Below, piece by piece: positions 38,575 through 48,265 of a stretch of DNA of 64,000 nucleotides. Position 1 is the first letter of the stretch, and each line of letters opens with the position of its first letter. The DNA comes from Rhizobiales bacterium IMCC20636 (GTDB lineage Bacteria > Pseudomonadota > Alphaproteobacteria > Rhizobiales > GCA-2746425): positions 1,271,001-1,335,000 of the forward strand of contig CP018226.1 in NCBI GenBank assembly GCA_016865015.1, in the 5' to 3' direction. The translations under genes and the position numbers were made by a program. The notes beneath the pieces are model-generated. The model was not told where the DNA came from. It worked only from the letters and a program-made list of their open reading frames with translations, and did not search any database.

Positions 38575-38968
38575 CAATATCCCTTTCACTTCGCGGAAGT
38601 ACACAGCAGTTCTTAAAGATATTCCCACCAAACAGGCTGAATCTTTCCTTAACCGGGAGTTGCATGATAGCTGATTTCAATCAGATGAGTGAAGGCGCTA
38701 ACTTCAAGTAAATAAGCGTAGCGACATAATGTCCTGAATTGTGGCGGAACAGAGGGGGATGCTTATGGAACAGCCATTTTCTGGTTGAAGGCCGCAAGCT
38801 GATAATTCGGGAGTCGACGGCGAGTTAGTATAGAAAAATAGCCAATTCTTGCAGGTGTCCTGTCTTCTCTTAATCAGGAACATGAACGGTTGCAACGCGG
38901 CTGGTAAAAATTTGTAGAGTAAATCACTTTCTCTATTGCAGAACCCAAGGCTTTCCATTATTGCCGCA

Positions 38969-39016
38969 GGTGGGCCACCTCTCCCCACCGAGAGGCTATC
39001 TATCTGAGAGGGTAGC
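38969..39016 (+). promoter_or_regulatory. serC leader RNA with mutually exclusive hairpins
   Basis: Just before serC, GGTGGG (38969-38974) can pair with CCCACC (38984-38989), while CCTCTC (38978-38983) can pair with GAGAGG (38990-38995). The stems interlock with no linker, so they should be alternatives. A second GAGAGGG (39006-39012) is the ribosome site of serC and could also pair with CCTCTC. GCTATC (38995-39000) can pair with GGTAGC (39011-39016), enclosing that ribosome site. The position and organism fit the serC RNA motif described in alphaproteobacteria (Rfam RF00517, from memory); the ligand is not known to me. Confidence 0.7.
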
Positions 39017-40216
39017 ATGACACATGCAAATACTGGCCAAACGGCCGGGCTACGCACACCTGAGTTGCGTCCTAACAATCCCAATTTTTCATCTGGTCCC
39101 TGCGCCAAACGACCTAACTGGTCGCTGGACGGATTGGCTGATGCTGCAATTGGCCGGTCACACCGGGCCAAAATCGGCAAATCCAAGCTGAAGCAGGCCA
39201 TCGAGTTGACACGCACCGTTCTGCAGGTGCCTGACGACTATCTCATCGGAATCGTACCTGCATCTGATACCGGCGCATTCGAGATGGCCATGTGGTCCCT
39301 TCTTGGCGCGCGTGGGGTCGATCTTCTTGCCTGGGAAAGCTTTGGCTCCGGCTGGGTGACAGATGCTGTCAAACAACTGAAACTTGAGAACCAACGCACC
39401 CTGACAGCTGATTATGGTCTGCTGCCGGATCTGACCACTGTCGATTTTTCAAATGACGTGGTGTTTACCTGGAATGGCACGACCTCCGGTGTTCGGGTCC
39501 CCAATGGTGACTGGATACCTTCTGACCGCGCCGGCCTGACGCTGTGCGATGCCACATCTGCCGCGTTTGCGCAGGATTTGGCCTGGGACAAGCTCGATGT
39601 AGTGACATATTCTTGGCAGAAAGTGCTGGGCGGGGAAGCTGCCCATGGCATGTTGATCCTGTCGCCACGTGCTGTTGAACGGCTTGAAAGCTATACGCCA
39701 TCCTGGCCTCTGCCGAAGATTTTCCGCCTCACAAAGGGTGGCAAGATCATCAAAGGCATCTTTGAAGGTGAAACCATCAACACGCCATCCATGCTGTGCG
39801 TGGAAGATTATCTGGATGCGCTGGAATGGGCCCAGTCTGTTGGCGGGCTCGACGGTCTGCGCGGGCGCGCCGACGGCAATGCCAAAACCATCGCTGACTG
39901 GGTTGCCAAAACGCCATGGGTTGATTTTCTTGCGGTTGATCCGGCAACGCAGTCCAACACATCCGTATGTCTGAAGATCGTCGACCCTGCCGTCACGGCA
40001 TTGTCGGAAGATGATCAGGCTGCTTTTGCCAAGTCCATGGTTTCAGCTCTGGACAAGGAAGCGGTGGCTTATGACATTGGCGCTTATCGCGATGCGCCTC
40101 CGGGTTTGCGTATCTGGGCCGGTGCCACCATCGAGCAATCTGATCTGGCAGCACTTTTGCCATGGCTCGACTGGGCATTTTCCGCGCAGAAGACCGCGCT
40201 GTCACAAGCAGCCTGA
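39017..40216 (+). CDS. serC: Phosphoserine aminotransferase SerC
   Basis: SerC makes 3-phosphoserine from 3-phosphohydroxypyruvate and glutamate, the second step of serine synthesis; it may also serve in pyridoxal phosphate synthesis. It belongs to the alphaproteobacterial SerC group: [13 protein letters not shown] near the start and [13 protein letters not shown]. The pyridoxal lysine is K202 in [15 protein letters not shown]. Length 399 aa. The serA gene follows at 70 bp, so the leader RNA should control both. A perfect 12-bp palindrome GTCACATGTGAC (40249-40260) lies between the two genes. Confidence 0.95.
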   Translation: MTHANTGQTAGLRTPELRPNNPNFSSGPCAKRPNWSLDGLADAAIGRSHRAKIGKSKLKQAIELTRTVLQVPDDYLIGIVPASDTGAFEMAMWSLLGARGVDLLAWESFGSGWVTDAVKQLKLENQRTLTADYGLLPDLTTVDFSNDVVFTWNGTTSGVRVPNGDWIPSDRAGLTLCDATSAAFAQDLAWDKLDVVTYSWQKVLGGEAAHGMLILSPRAVERLESYTPSWPLPKIFRLTKGGKIIKGIFEGETINTPSMLCVEDYLDALEWAQSVGGLDGLRGRADGNAKTIADWVAKTPWVDFLAVDPATQSNTSVCLKIVDPAVTALSEDDQAAFAKSMVSALDKEAVAYDIGAYRDAPPGLRIWAGATIEQSDLAALLPWLDWAFSAQKTALSQAA

Positions 40217-40286
40217 CCTGAAATTTCCTGAATTTGTTTCGGCCCGGTGTCACATGTGACGCTGCTGCGGCCCTATGGAGACTATT

Positions 40287-41888
40287 ATGACCAAGAAAAT
40301 GCCACGCGTTCTGATTTCCGATAAACTGTCTGCCACTGCTGTCCAGATTTTCAAGGATCGGGGCCTCGATGTCGATTTCCAACCGGACCTTGGCAAGGAC
40401 AAGGACAAGCTTGCCGAGATTATCGGCAATTATGATGGCCTTGCGATTCGCTCCGCGACGAAAGTCACCGAGAAAATCATTGCTGCTGCGGATAATCTGA
40501 AAGTGATTGGCCGGGCGGGCATAGGTGTCGATAATGTTGATATTCCAGCGGCAACGCAAAAGGGTATCATCGTCATGAATACACCTTTTGGAAACTCCAT
40601 CACTACGGCAGAACACGCCATTGCCATGATGTTCGCGGTGGCGCGTCAATTGCCGGAGGCGAATGCCTCTACCCATGCCGGAAAATGGGAAAAGTCGAAA
40701 TTCATGGGTGTCGAGTTGACCGCTAAAACGCTTGGCGTGATCGGTTGCGGGAACATTGGATCGATCGCTGCAGAACGCGGTATTGGCCTGAAAATGAAAG
40801 TCATTGCCTATGATCCGTTTCTATCTCCGGAAAGGGCAATCGACATTGGTGTTGAAAAGGTCGAACTGGATGAATTGCTGAAGCGGTCGGATTTCATAAC
40901 GCTGCACACGCCATTGACTGACAAAACCCGCAACATCATCGATGCCGCTGCAATCGAGAAGATGAAAAAAGGTGTGCGCATCATCAATTGTGCCCGTGGT
41001 GGCCTGATCGATGAAGACGCGCTGGCCGAGGGTTTGAAGTCCGGCAAGGTTGCCGGTGCCGCTATTGATGTGTTTGCCAAGGAACCAGCCACAGAAAGCG
41101 TCCTGTTCAACCTGCCTAATGTGGTGTGCACGCCGCATCTGGGAGCGGCCACAATGGAAGCTCAGGAAAATGTCGCCATTCAGGTTGCCGAGCAGATGGC
41201 TGATTACCTGTTGAACGGAGCTGTGACAAATGCACTCAACATGCCTTCCATTTCAGCCGAGGAAGCTCCGCTTTTGACACCGTATGTCAAACTGGCAGAC
41301 CTGCTGGGATCCTTTGCCGGTCAGCTGACTGAATCCGGTATCTCCGGCATTCGCATCGAGTATGAGGGCGATGTCGCGGAAATGAATGTTCGCGCCCTGA
41401 CGGCCGCTGCGCTGACCGGCGTCCTGCAGCCGCAATTGCAGACGGTCAACATGGTGTCTGCGCCTGCCATGGCCAAGGAGCGCGGCATCAAGGTGGAAGA
41501 GGTGCGGCGTTCACAGGAAGGCGTGTATGAAAACTACATCCGTCTGACAGTGATCACAGAGCGGCAGGAGCGGTCTGTTGCCGGAACCGTGTTTGCCGAT
41601 GGCAAACCGCGGATCATCCAGATCAAGGGGATCAACATGGAAGCGGAATTCAAGCCGCATATGCTGTATGTCACCAACAATGACCGCCCTGGCTTCATCG
41701 GCAAGATCGGAACTGTGTTGGGTGAAGCAGGGGTCAATATTGCGCATATGCAGTTTGGCCGTGATACCGAAGGCGGGAATGCCATTGCCCTTGTTGCGAT
41801 TGATCAGCAAGTCAGTTCAAAAGACATGGCGACGATAAATGCACTTGAAAATGTGCAGCAGGTGAAGCCGTTGAATTTCATTCTGTAA
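40287..41888 (+). CDS. serA: D-3-phosphoglycerate dehydrogenase SerA
   Basis: SerA catalyses the first step of serine synthesis. The start at 40287 has GGAG (40277-40280) six bases upstream. The order is: substrate domain, NAD-binding domain with GCGNIGSIAAERG, catalytic region (INCARGGLIDEDAL; TPHLGAATMEAQ), then the long-form allosteric substrate-binding insert and a C-terminal ACT domain (LYVTNNDRPGFIGKIGTVLGE). At 533 aa this is the long form common in alphaproteobacteria and likely feedback-regulated by serine. Confidence 0.96.
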   Translation: MTKKMPRVLISDKLSATAVQIFKDRGLDVDFQPDLGKDKDKLAEIIGNYDGLAIRSATKVTEKIIAAADNLKVIGRAGIGVDNVDIPAATQKGIIVMNTPFGNSITTAEHAIAMMFAVARQLPEANASTHAGKWEKSKFMGVELTAKTLGVIGCGNIGSIAAERGIGLKMKVIAYDPFLSPERAIDIGVEKVELDELLKRSDFITLHTPLTDKTRNIIDAAAIEKMKKGVRIINCARGGLIDEDALAEGLKSGKVAGAAIDVFAKEPATESVLFNLPNVVCTPHLGAATMEAQENVAIQVAEQMADYLLNGAVTNALNMPSISAEEAPLLTPYVKLADLLGSFAGQLTESGISGIRIEYEGDVAEMNVRALTAAALTGVLQPQLQTVNMVSAPAMAKERGIKVEEVRRSQEGVYENYIRLTVITERQERSVAGTVFADGKPRIIQIKGINMEAEFKPHMLYVTNNDRPGFIGKIGTVLGEAGVNIAHMQFGRDTEGGNAIALVAIDQQVSSKDMATINALENVQQVKPLNFIL

Positions 41889-41992
41889 TACTGGCGCTGA
41901 GCCAAGCATATCCTGCAGCGCTTGTTGACTGTCCAACTCTGGCACAATATTGAACAGGCTGCTGCCTGACTAAAGGCCTTTGGGGGGAACCA

Positions 41993-43201
41993 ATGAACGC
42001 TGCAGATACTGCCTGGATTTTAACGAGCACTGCTCTGGTGCTTTTGATGACATTGCCGGGGCTCGCCCTATTTTATGGCGGGCTGGTGCAATCCAGAAAT
42101 ATCCTGTCAGTGCTGATGCATTGCATGGCAATTGCATGTCTGGCTTCTGTATTATGGCTGGTCGTTGGCTATTCTCTGGCATTTTCTGAAGGCTCGGCCT
42201 GGATTGGCGGGTTGCAGAAAGCCTTCCTGGCCGGTGTCGGAAGAGACACGGTTTATGACGGAACCACGCTTCCTGAAACCGTGTTTTTCACATTTCAGAT
42301 GACATTCGCAATTATCACACCTGCGTTGATGGTGGGGGCCTTTGTCGAGCGCATCAAATTCTCTGCAGTGCTCATAATAAGTGCAGCATGGCTGCTTATT
42401 GTTTACGCACCTGTGACGCATTGGGTCTGGGGCGGCGGCTGGCTTGCCGAACGCGGTGTGATGGATTTTGCGGGCGGTATTGTTGTCCACGTGACAGCTG
42501 GTTCTTCTGCAGCCGTGATTGCAGTCATGCTGGGTGCACGCGGCGGCTTTCCCAAAACAGTGCAGCCGCCACACGCGCCTTGGATGGTGATGGTCGGGGC
42601 CTCGCTGTTGTGGGTTGGCTGGTTCGGGTTCAATGCGGGCAGCGCATTGGGTGCCAATGGCGATGCCGGTATGGCAATGCTGGTGACACACATGTCTGCC
42701 GCAACAGCTTCGCTTGTCTGGGTGGTCATTGAATGGATACGGTTTGGAAAACCCTCTCTTGTTGGCATGGTAACCGGCACGATTGCCGGGCTTGCCACGG
42801 TCACGCCAGCTTCCGGTTTTGTTGGACCAATGGCTGGCGTGCTGCTGGGATTGGCTGGCGGTGTGGTGTGTTATCTGGCTGTTGAGCTGGTGAAACACAA
42901 ATGGAAAATCGATGATTCTCTGGATGTGCTTGCCGTTCATGGTGTCGGTGGAGCGCTTGGTACACTGATTGTTGGCTTTCTTGCTGGCCTGCCGGGCGGA
43001 ACGGGCCTGGGCGAGACATCTGTCGGTGGCCAGTTTGCTGTCCAGGCGCTTGGAGTTGGATCAGTACTTGTCTGGTCGGTAATTGCGACTATCATTATTG
43101 TGTGGGTCACCAGAGCGCTGGTTGGTTTGCGCGTCAATGAGGACGAAGAGCTTGAAGGACTTGATTTTTCCACTCATGGTGAGAGCGGATACAGGTTTTG
43201 A
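41993..43201 (+). CDS. amtB: Ammonium transporter AmtB
   Basis: This is an eleven-helix ammonium channel. The conducting twin histidines are H166 (VVHVTAGSSA) and H316 (LAVHGVGGALGTL), and the DFAGG and WFGFNAGSALGAN signatures are present. There is no cleaved signal peptide: the protein begins MNAADTAWILTSTALVLLM. The cytoplasmic tail ends SGYRF. The gene precedes its regulator glnK, the reverse of the common glnK-amtB order. Confidence 0.95.
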   Translation: MNAADTAWILTSTALVLLMTLPGLALFYGGLVQSRNILSVLMHCMAIACLASVLWLVVGYSLAFSEGSAWIGGLQKAFLAGVGRDTVYDGTTLPETVFFTFQMTFAIITPALMVGAFVERIKFSAVLIISAAWLLIVYAPVTHWVWGGGWLAERGVMDFAGGIVVHVTAGSSAAVIAVMLGARGGFPKTVQPPHAPWMVMVGASLLWVGWFGFNAGSALGANGDAGMAMLVTHMSAATASLVWVVIEWIRFGKPSLVGMVTGTIAGLATVTPASGFVGPMAGVLLGLAGGVVCYLAVELVKHKWKIDDSLDVLAVHGVGGALGTLIVGFLAGLPGGTGLGETSVGGQFAVQALGVGSVLVWSVIATIIIVWVTRALVGLRVNEDEELEGLDFSTHGESGYRF

Positions 43202-43224
43202 ACGAACATGATCAGGAGTTATCT

Positions 43225-43563
43225 ATGAAATATATAATTGCCATTATTCAGCCCCACAGGCTGGATCCTGTTCGTGAAGCCCTGTCGGAAGTGGGGGTCA
43301 GTGGTTTGACGGTGACCGAGGTCAAAGGTTACGGACGCCAGAAGGGCCACACCGAAATCTACCGTGGTGCAGAATATGCCGTGCACTATTTGCCAAAAGT
43401 GAAACTGGAAATTGCTGTTTCCGATGATCAGAGCGAACGGGTTATGGAAGTGCTGAGCAATGAGGCGCGTACCGGCAATATTGGCGACGGCAAGATTTTT
43501 GTGCTGTCGCTTGAAAGCGCCATGCGCATTCGAACCGGTGAAACCGGTGACGCTGCCGTTTGA
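43225..43563 (+). CDS. glnK: Nitrogen regulatory protein P-II (GlnK)
   Basis: GlnK is a trimeric P-II protein that blocks AmtB when nitrogen is plentiful and signals glutamine/2-oxoglutarate status. MKYIIAIIQPHRLDPVREAL is the canonical N-terminus; the T-loop carries the uridylylated tyrosine Y51 (YRGAEY51AVHYLPK), and the B-loop is TGNIGDGKIF. The start at 43225 is set by CAGGAG upstream. It begins 23 bp after amtB. Most homologues have Asp or an equivalent where this one has His at position 54. Confidence 0.95.
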   Translation: MKYIIAIIQPHRLDPVREALSEVGVSGLTVTEVKGYGRQKGHTEIYRGAEYAVHYLPKVKLEIAVSDDQSERVMEVLSNEARTGNIGDGKIFVLSLESAMRIRTGETGDAAV

Positions 43564-43583
43564 TACAGCCGGAATTTTTTTTA

Positions 43584-43628
43584 GAATAAGGTCAGGCATC
43601 ATCCTTTATGCGGGTGCCTGACCTATTC
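43584..43628. terminator. Long inverted repeat between convergent glnK and EamA genes
   Basis: A 14-bp stem with one bulged base (43584-43598 with 43615-43628) surrounds a 16-base loop. A T run (about 43575-43582) precedes rather than follows it on the plus strand. Position suggests a two-way terminator. Confidence 0.6.
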
Positions 43629-43669
43629 TTGAATGGGCATCAGTTGAACAGGGCGCTGGCCAATTGATA

Positions 43670-44596
43670 TCAATGTGCCGCCGAGCGGTTTTTGCGTTGT
43701 GCCGCCATGACTCCCAGTAAGATAAGCCCATAGCCGACAGCATGAAACAATGCTGGTTTCTCGCCCAGGAACAGAATTGCCATCACGGATCCGAAGAGTG
43801 GCATGAGGTGGAAGAACGGCCCGACCCGGTTGGCCCCGATCAACTCGACACCCCGGTTGAAGCACATATAGGCGACCAGGCTTGCAAACACGATCACATA
43901 GGCAAAGGCTGCAAAACTGCCGAAAGACAATCGGATTGTCTCGTGGGCTTGCAGTTCCATGAAGAACGCAGGCAGCAACATGATCGCGCCGAACACAATT
44001 GTGGCCCATAGAAAACTGACCCAATGCATGGCGGGCCGTTTGCGCAAGACGGCCGAATAGAATCCGTAAAACAGAACAGCACAAAAGAACAGGATGTCAC
44101 CTATATTGAAGGCCAGTGACAACAGTATCTCAGGTTGGCCGCCTGTCAGAATGATCACAACGCCAATCAGCGACAGGAGCGTGCCCGCCAATTGATTGCG
44201 GGTCATTGCGTCGCGGAACAGCGCCAGCGACCAAAACCCGATAAGCAATGGTGCGGATGATTGAAGAAGCAGGCCGTTCAATGCAGTTGTGTGTTGCAGT
44301 CCCAGATAGGCGAGCGTGTTGTAAACGGTCACACCTGTGAACGACAGGATCAGCATCAAGGGCAGGTGTTTGCGGATCGTGGGCCAGTCGCTCCGAATAT
44401 GGGACCAGGCGAATGGTGTCAGCAGCAGAGCGGCCCCGATCCAGCGAATCTGAGCCAGCAGGATAGGCGGAATCTCTCCGGCGACGCCTCTGGCCAGAAC
44501 GACATTTCCGGACCAGCACAACATGGTGGTTGCCAGCAGAAGATAGGGTTGATTGAACAACCAGATGAGGGCATTTTTCAGTTGTGAAGAACGCAA
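43670..44596 (-). CDS. EamA/DMT-superfamily transporter
   Basis: This is a second ten-segment EamA transporter, 308 aa, unlike the one at 34295 in detail. Repeat 1 opens with YLLLATTMLCWSGNVVLARGV and contains TGVTVYNTLAYLGLQHTTALNGLLLQ; repeat 2 includes LMPLFGSVMAILFLGEKP, a hallmark of the family. The C-terminal tail is short and basic. It stands alone between glnK and purA with no clue to its substrate. Confidence 0.88.
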   Translation of the reverse strand: MRSSQLKNALIWLFNQPYLLLATTMLCWSGNVVLARGVAGEIPPILLAQIRWIGAALLLTPFAWSHIRSDWPTIRKHLPLMLILSFTGVTVYNTLAYLGLQHTTALNGLLLQSSAPLLIGFWSLALFRDAMTRNQLAGTLLSLIGVVIILTGGQPEILLSLAFNIGDILFFCAVLFYGFYSAVLRKRPAMHWVSFLWATIVFGAIMLLPAFFMELQAHETIRLSFGSFAAFAYVIVFASLVAYMCFNRGVELIGANRVGPFFHLMPLFGSVMAILFLGEKPALFHAVGYGLILLGVMAAQRKNRSAAH

Positions 44597-44989
44597 AATA
44601 TTTGGTCCGGATCTGTCGTGAGGTAGGAAACCAATGGCAGGTTTCTGGCCGTGTATTCTTGCCTATGGGATGTGTGACTTTCCTATAGCATAATCGGGTG
44701 GCTTGAACAGGTTAGGTGCCTGGTGGATGAACCGAAAGGGATTACGGCTAAAGGTCGTTATATATCCATGATCTGGATGGACATATTGCCGAGATTGGTG
44801 CGTCTCAGATCTCAATTCAATCGTCCCTTATGGACCACGGCGATGATCGCTGCGGGGAATTCACACAAAATCGACGAAAAATCGGGCATTCCTGTCACGC
44901 GGATTTGCCAAGGCGCGCGGAATTGCGTATGCGCATGAGCGCCGGTTTTTAACTCCGGGAACATCAATTCTTAGAACGGGGCTTTCATT
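44597..44989. other. purA upstream region with terminator-like hairpin
   Basis: No convincing gene is seen. GGCGC (44912-44916) can pair with GCGCC (44939-44943), followed closely by GG and five T (44946-44950), about 40 bp before purA. This could be an attenuator or the end of a short leader transcript. The 5-bp stem is weak and the inner 22 bases pair poorly. Confidence 0.35.
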
Positions 44990-46279
44990 ATGGCCAATGT
45001 GGTTGTCGTCGGCTCGCAATGGGGCGACGAAGGCAAGGGTAAAATTGTGGACTGGTTGTCCGAACGCGCTGATATCGTGGTTCGGTTTCAGGGTGGGCAC
45101 AATGCTGGCCATACATTGGTCATTGACGGGATCAGCTACAAGCTGAGCCTGCTGCCTTCTGGTCTTGTGCGCGGCAAACTATCTGTGATTGGCAATGGTG
45201 TGGTCATCGATCCCCATGCATTGGTGGCAGAAATCGGACGGCTCCGTGCTCAGAATATCACCATTGACCGTAGTGTGTTGCGCATTGCTGATAACGCGAC
45301 CTTGATCCTGTCACTGCACCGCGAACTTGATGCTGTGCGCGAGAATTCAAACACCGGGACAAAAATCGGTACGACCAAGCGTGGCATTGGCCCAGCTTAT
45401 GAAGACAAGGTTGGACGGCGCGCGATCCGGGTGATGGATTTGGCAAACCTGAAGACGCTGCCAGACAAGATTGACCGTTTGCTCAGCCATCACAACCCGC
45501 TTCGACGTGGGCTTGGTTATGACGAGATCGATCCCAAAAGCCTGTTTGATGAATTGGAATCAGTGGCAGATGAAGTTCTGCCCTACATGGACACTGTGTG
45601 GAAATTGCTGGATGATGAGCGGCGCGCAGGAAAACGTATCCTGTTTGAAGGGGCACAGGGTGCTCTGCTGGATATTGACCACGGCACCTATCCTTTTGTT
45701 ACATCGTCCAATACGACAGCTGGGCAGGCCGCAACAGGTTCTGGCCTTGGACCTGGTTCAATCGGCTATGTGCTGGGCATTACAAAAGCCTATACGACGC
45801 GGGTCGGTGAAGGGCCTTTCCCAACCGAACAGCTGAATGAAACCGGCGAGTATCTTGGTGAGCATGGCAATGAATGGGGGACCGTCACGGGCCGCAAACG
45901 GCGCTGTGGCTGGTTTGATGCTGTCCTGGTGCGCCAGACCGTTCGTACCAGCGGAATGACAGGTATTGCATTGACAAAGCTTGATGTGTTGGACGGGCTT
46001 GAGGAAATCAAGATTTGTACCGGGTATCGGCTGGATGGTGAACTGATTGATCATCTGCCGGCTTCCCAGGGCGGGCAACGCCGTGTTGAACCGATTTATG
46101 AAAGCTTCGAAGGCTGGAATGCAACCACCGCCGGGGCAACAAGCTGGGCTGAATTGCCCGCACAGGCGATAAAATATGTACGCCGGATCGAAGAATTGAT
46201 CGGTGCGCCGGTTGCCATGTTATCAACCAGTCCGGAACGGGATCATACAATTCTTGTACATGATCCGTTTCATGATTAA
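44990..46279 (+). CDS. purA: Adenylosuccinate synthetase PurA
   Basis: PurA joins IMP and aspartate with GTP in AMP synthesis. The phosphate loop GDEGKGK (12-18) and catalytic Asp13, the [11 protein letters not shown] loop with His, and the [32 protein letters not shown] and [11 protein letters not shown] motifs are all present. Length 429 aa is typical. It is followed 74 bp later by a Pro/Arg-rich membrane protein gene on the same strand, an order I recall in several rhizobia. Confidence 0.97.
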   Translation: MANVVVVGSQWGDEGKGKIVDWLSERADIVVRFQGGHNAGHTLVIDGISYKLSLLPSGLVRGKLSVIGNGVVIDPHALVAEIGRLRAQNITIDRSVLRIADNATLILSLHRELDAVRENSNTGTKIGTTKRGIGPAYEDKVGRRAIRVMDLANLKTLPDKIDRLLSHHNPLRRGLGYDEIDPKSLFDELESVADEVLPYMDTVWKLLDDERRAGKRILFEGAQGALLDIDHGTYPFVTSSNTTAGQAATGSGLGPGSIGYVLGITKAYTTRVGEGPFPTEQLNETGEYLGEHGNEWGTVTGRKRRCGWFDAVLVRQTVRTSGMTGIALTKLDVLDGLEEIKICTGYRLDGELIDHLPASQGGQRRVEPIYESFEGWNATTAGATSWAELPAQAIKYVRRIEELIGAPVAMLSTSPERDHTILVHDPFHD

Positions 46280-46353
46280 GGTTGTGTTAGGATTATAGCC
46301 AAAAGGTCCTGAACAATGCATCGGCTGAAGACTAATGGATAAAGTGTAAGCGT

Positions 46354-48021
46354 ATGGCTGATTTCTATAAGGTTTTAAGAAAAACAATCGAAGCTCTTCC
46401 TGTGGCAACCGGCCAAGCGCGACGATCGGTCTATGACCGCGCACGGACAGCCATCAGCAGACAGCTTGATGCAATGAACCCACCATTGCCTCCATCTGAA
46501 GTCTCGCGGCAACGGCTGGAGCTGGAAGATAGTATTCGGACTGTCGAAGAAGACTATGTTTCCGGTAAGATCATTACCAATTCCGAGCGTGAAAACGCCG
46601 CGCGTCTGGCGCAGCTGGAAGAGGAAGAAGCCCAGTTCAGGGCGCAACGGTCGTCTCGTCAAGTGCAGGATGAAGCTGAAGAGATGCGTCGGTCCGCAGC
46701 GCCGGTTCCTCAGCAACCACAGCCGCCCCGACCTCCGGAACCTGCTGCCAGAGAAGAACCATCCGTGGCGGCGTTTGATGCTGCTGTCGCATCAGCCCGT
46801 TCCTTGAGAGAGCCGCGTCTTGAAGAGCCACGGGTCGCAGAACCCCGTGTTGCTGAACCAGTGCGCCAAAGACCTGTTGAGCCAAGATCTGTAGATCCAG
46901 CACCTGCAGCCCCGCGTAACAAACGCGAAGGGCTTTCGCGACGCAGAGGTCGTGAAGATTATTATGATGCTCCGGCGCTGGATGATCCATATCTGGATGA
47001 TGTGGCTGACGACGCTGATGACTATAATGACTACAATGATGAGCCTGAACTGGTGCCCGACCGTTCTCAAACGCGGGCAGACCGGGATACACGCGGCGCA
47101 CGCCGGGGTGGTAGGGGACAGGACGACGGGTATTATGATGAGCGTCAACCATATCCCGGTGAACGGCCGAAGCGCCGCATCTGGCCGTGGATCTTGATTC
47201 TTCTGATTGTGATCGCATTGGGTGCTGGTGGCTGGTGGGCTTTCCAGAACCAGGAAAAAGTGATGACCACTTTTGAAAATTGGCTGGACTATGGGTCCAG
47301 TGATGTCAATCCGTTGCAGCCTGCGATTGGCGAAAACGGGTCTGGCGATGGACCAAGACGGGTCAATGCCAATGATGGTGCTGACACCACCGAACCGTCC
47401 AAGAATGACGGCCGCATCATCGATGATTCTGGAAAAATGAACCCGGATGTCGAACAGGGTGATGATGGTTCGGCTGTTGGCGAAGGCGTTTTGCCGCAAC
47501 GCGCCATTTTGTATGAAGAAGGTGCAACGGCAGAAGAGTCCAAAGCTGTTTCCGGCGGAACCTCGTGGAAGCTTGGAGACGATAATGGCTCTCCGATCAT
47601 TATTGGCCGCGTCGAGATTCCGCAGCGCCGCTTGTCGTTTGATATCATTATTCGCAAGAATGAGGATGAATCCCTGGCGTCAGCCAGCCATCTGGTTGAG
47701 ATTTCCTATACTGCTCCGCCAAGACTGGTTGGTGGCGGGATTGAAGATGTTCCGGCACTGCTGCTGAAGAACAGCGAAGAAGCTCAGGGTGAGTTGCTGG
47801 CATCTGCCGGGGTCAAGGTATCTGATACGTTGTTCTGGCTGGCGCTGTCGGCAAATCCGGAGAGTGAAATCAACAATATGAAATTGTTGCGGGAAGGCAG
47901 CTGGTTCGATCTGCCTGTGCGCTACAAAAACAACAAGCGCGCCATTGTAACCTTGGAGAAGGGACGTGAAGGGGAAGTTGTGTTTGCACAGGCCCTGGAA
48001 GCCTGGAACCGTGGAAACTGA
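46354..48021 (+). CDS. Conserved single-pass membrane protein, Pro/Arg/Asp-rich, unknown function
   Basis: No enzymatic family is recognised. The 555-aa protein has a cytoplasmic N-terminal helical region (MADFYKVLRKTIEALPVATG, about 1-110, with a Glu/Arg-rich coiled stretch), a disordered Pro/Arg and then Asp/Tyr-rich segment (110-270), one membrane segment (about 275-292, PWILILLIVIALGAGGWWAF) and a periplasmic domain of about 190 residues. The opening region resembles a conserved rhizobial hypothetical next to purA. A scaffold or envelope role is possible but unproven. Confidence 0.8.
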   Translation: MADFYKVLRKTIEALPVATGQARRSVYDRARTAISRQLDAMNPPLPPSEVSRQRLELEDSIRTVEEDYVSGKIITNSERENAARLAQLEEEEAQFRAQRSSRQVQDEAEEMRRSAAPVPQQPQPPRPPEPAAREEPSVAAFDAAVASARSLREPRLEEPRVAEPRVAEPVRQRPVEPRSVDPAPAAPRNKREGLSRRRGREDYYDAPALDDPYLDDVADDADDYNDYNDEPELVPDRSQTRADRDTRGARRGGRGQDDGYYDERQPYPGERPKRRIWPWILILLIVIALGAGGWWAFQNQEKVMTTFENWLDYGSSDVNPLQPAIGENGSGDGPRRVNANDGADTTEPSKNDGRIIDDSGKMNPDVEQGDDGSAVGEGVLPQRAILYEEGATAEESKAVSGGTSWKLGDDNGSPIIIGRVEIPQRRLSFDIIIRKNEDESLASASHLVEISYTAPPRLVGGGIEDVPALLLKNSEEAQGELLASAGVKVSDTLFWLALSANPESEINNMKLLREGSWFDLPVRYKNNKRAIVTLEKGREGEVVFAQALEAWNRGN

Positions 48022-48075
48022 CCAAGACCAATCTGTTGCTTGAAGCCTGACGAAAATCTGACTAAGCTAGAATTG

Positions 48076-48203
48076 TTTCGAGGGGTGTCCCGGCGTTAAC
48101 GGGGCTGAGATGAAAGCAGGTTCTATATCCGATTTCGGATTTGAACCGCGTGCTTTCGGACCCTTTGAACCTGATCCGGATCATGCCGGCGAAGGGACGA
48201 AGA
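48076..48203 (+). promoter_or_regulatory. TPP (thiamine pyrophosphate) riboswitch
   Basis: The conserved THI-box elements are all visible: GGGGTGTCC (48082-48090), GGGGCTGAGATGA (48101-48113), ACCCTTTGAACCTGATCCGG (48160-48179) and ATCATGCCGGCGAAGGGA. The P1 stem is TTCG/CGAA at the ends. The P3 region between the two core halves is longer than minimal. The aptamer ends about 60 bp before thiX, leaving room for an expression platform that hides its GAGGG ribosome site. Thiamine excess should shut off thiX-thiY. Confidence 0.95.
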
Positions 48204-48265
48204 CCAGAATTCTCCGTTTGCGTACCTTTCCGCATGTTCCCCATTTATTGAGGGACGTCTGTCGC

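Noticed and set aside
38969-38995. H-type pseudoknot in the serC leader
   Set aside because: The two stems interlock without any linker to cross the groove, so simultaneous formation is not geometrically plausible; treated as alternative hairpins.
48110-48265. N-terminal extension of ThiX through the riboswitch
   Set aside because: The frame passes through the TPP aptamer core, which must be non-coding; the GTG at 48266 fits.
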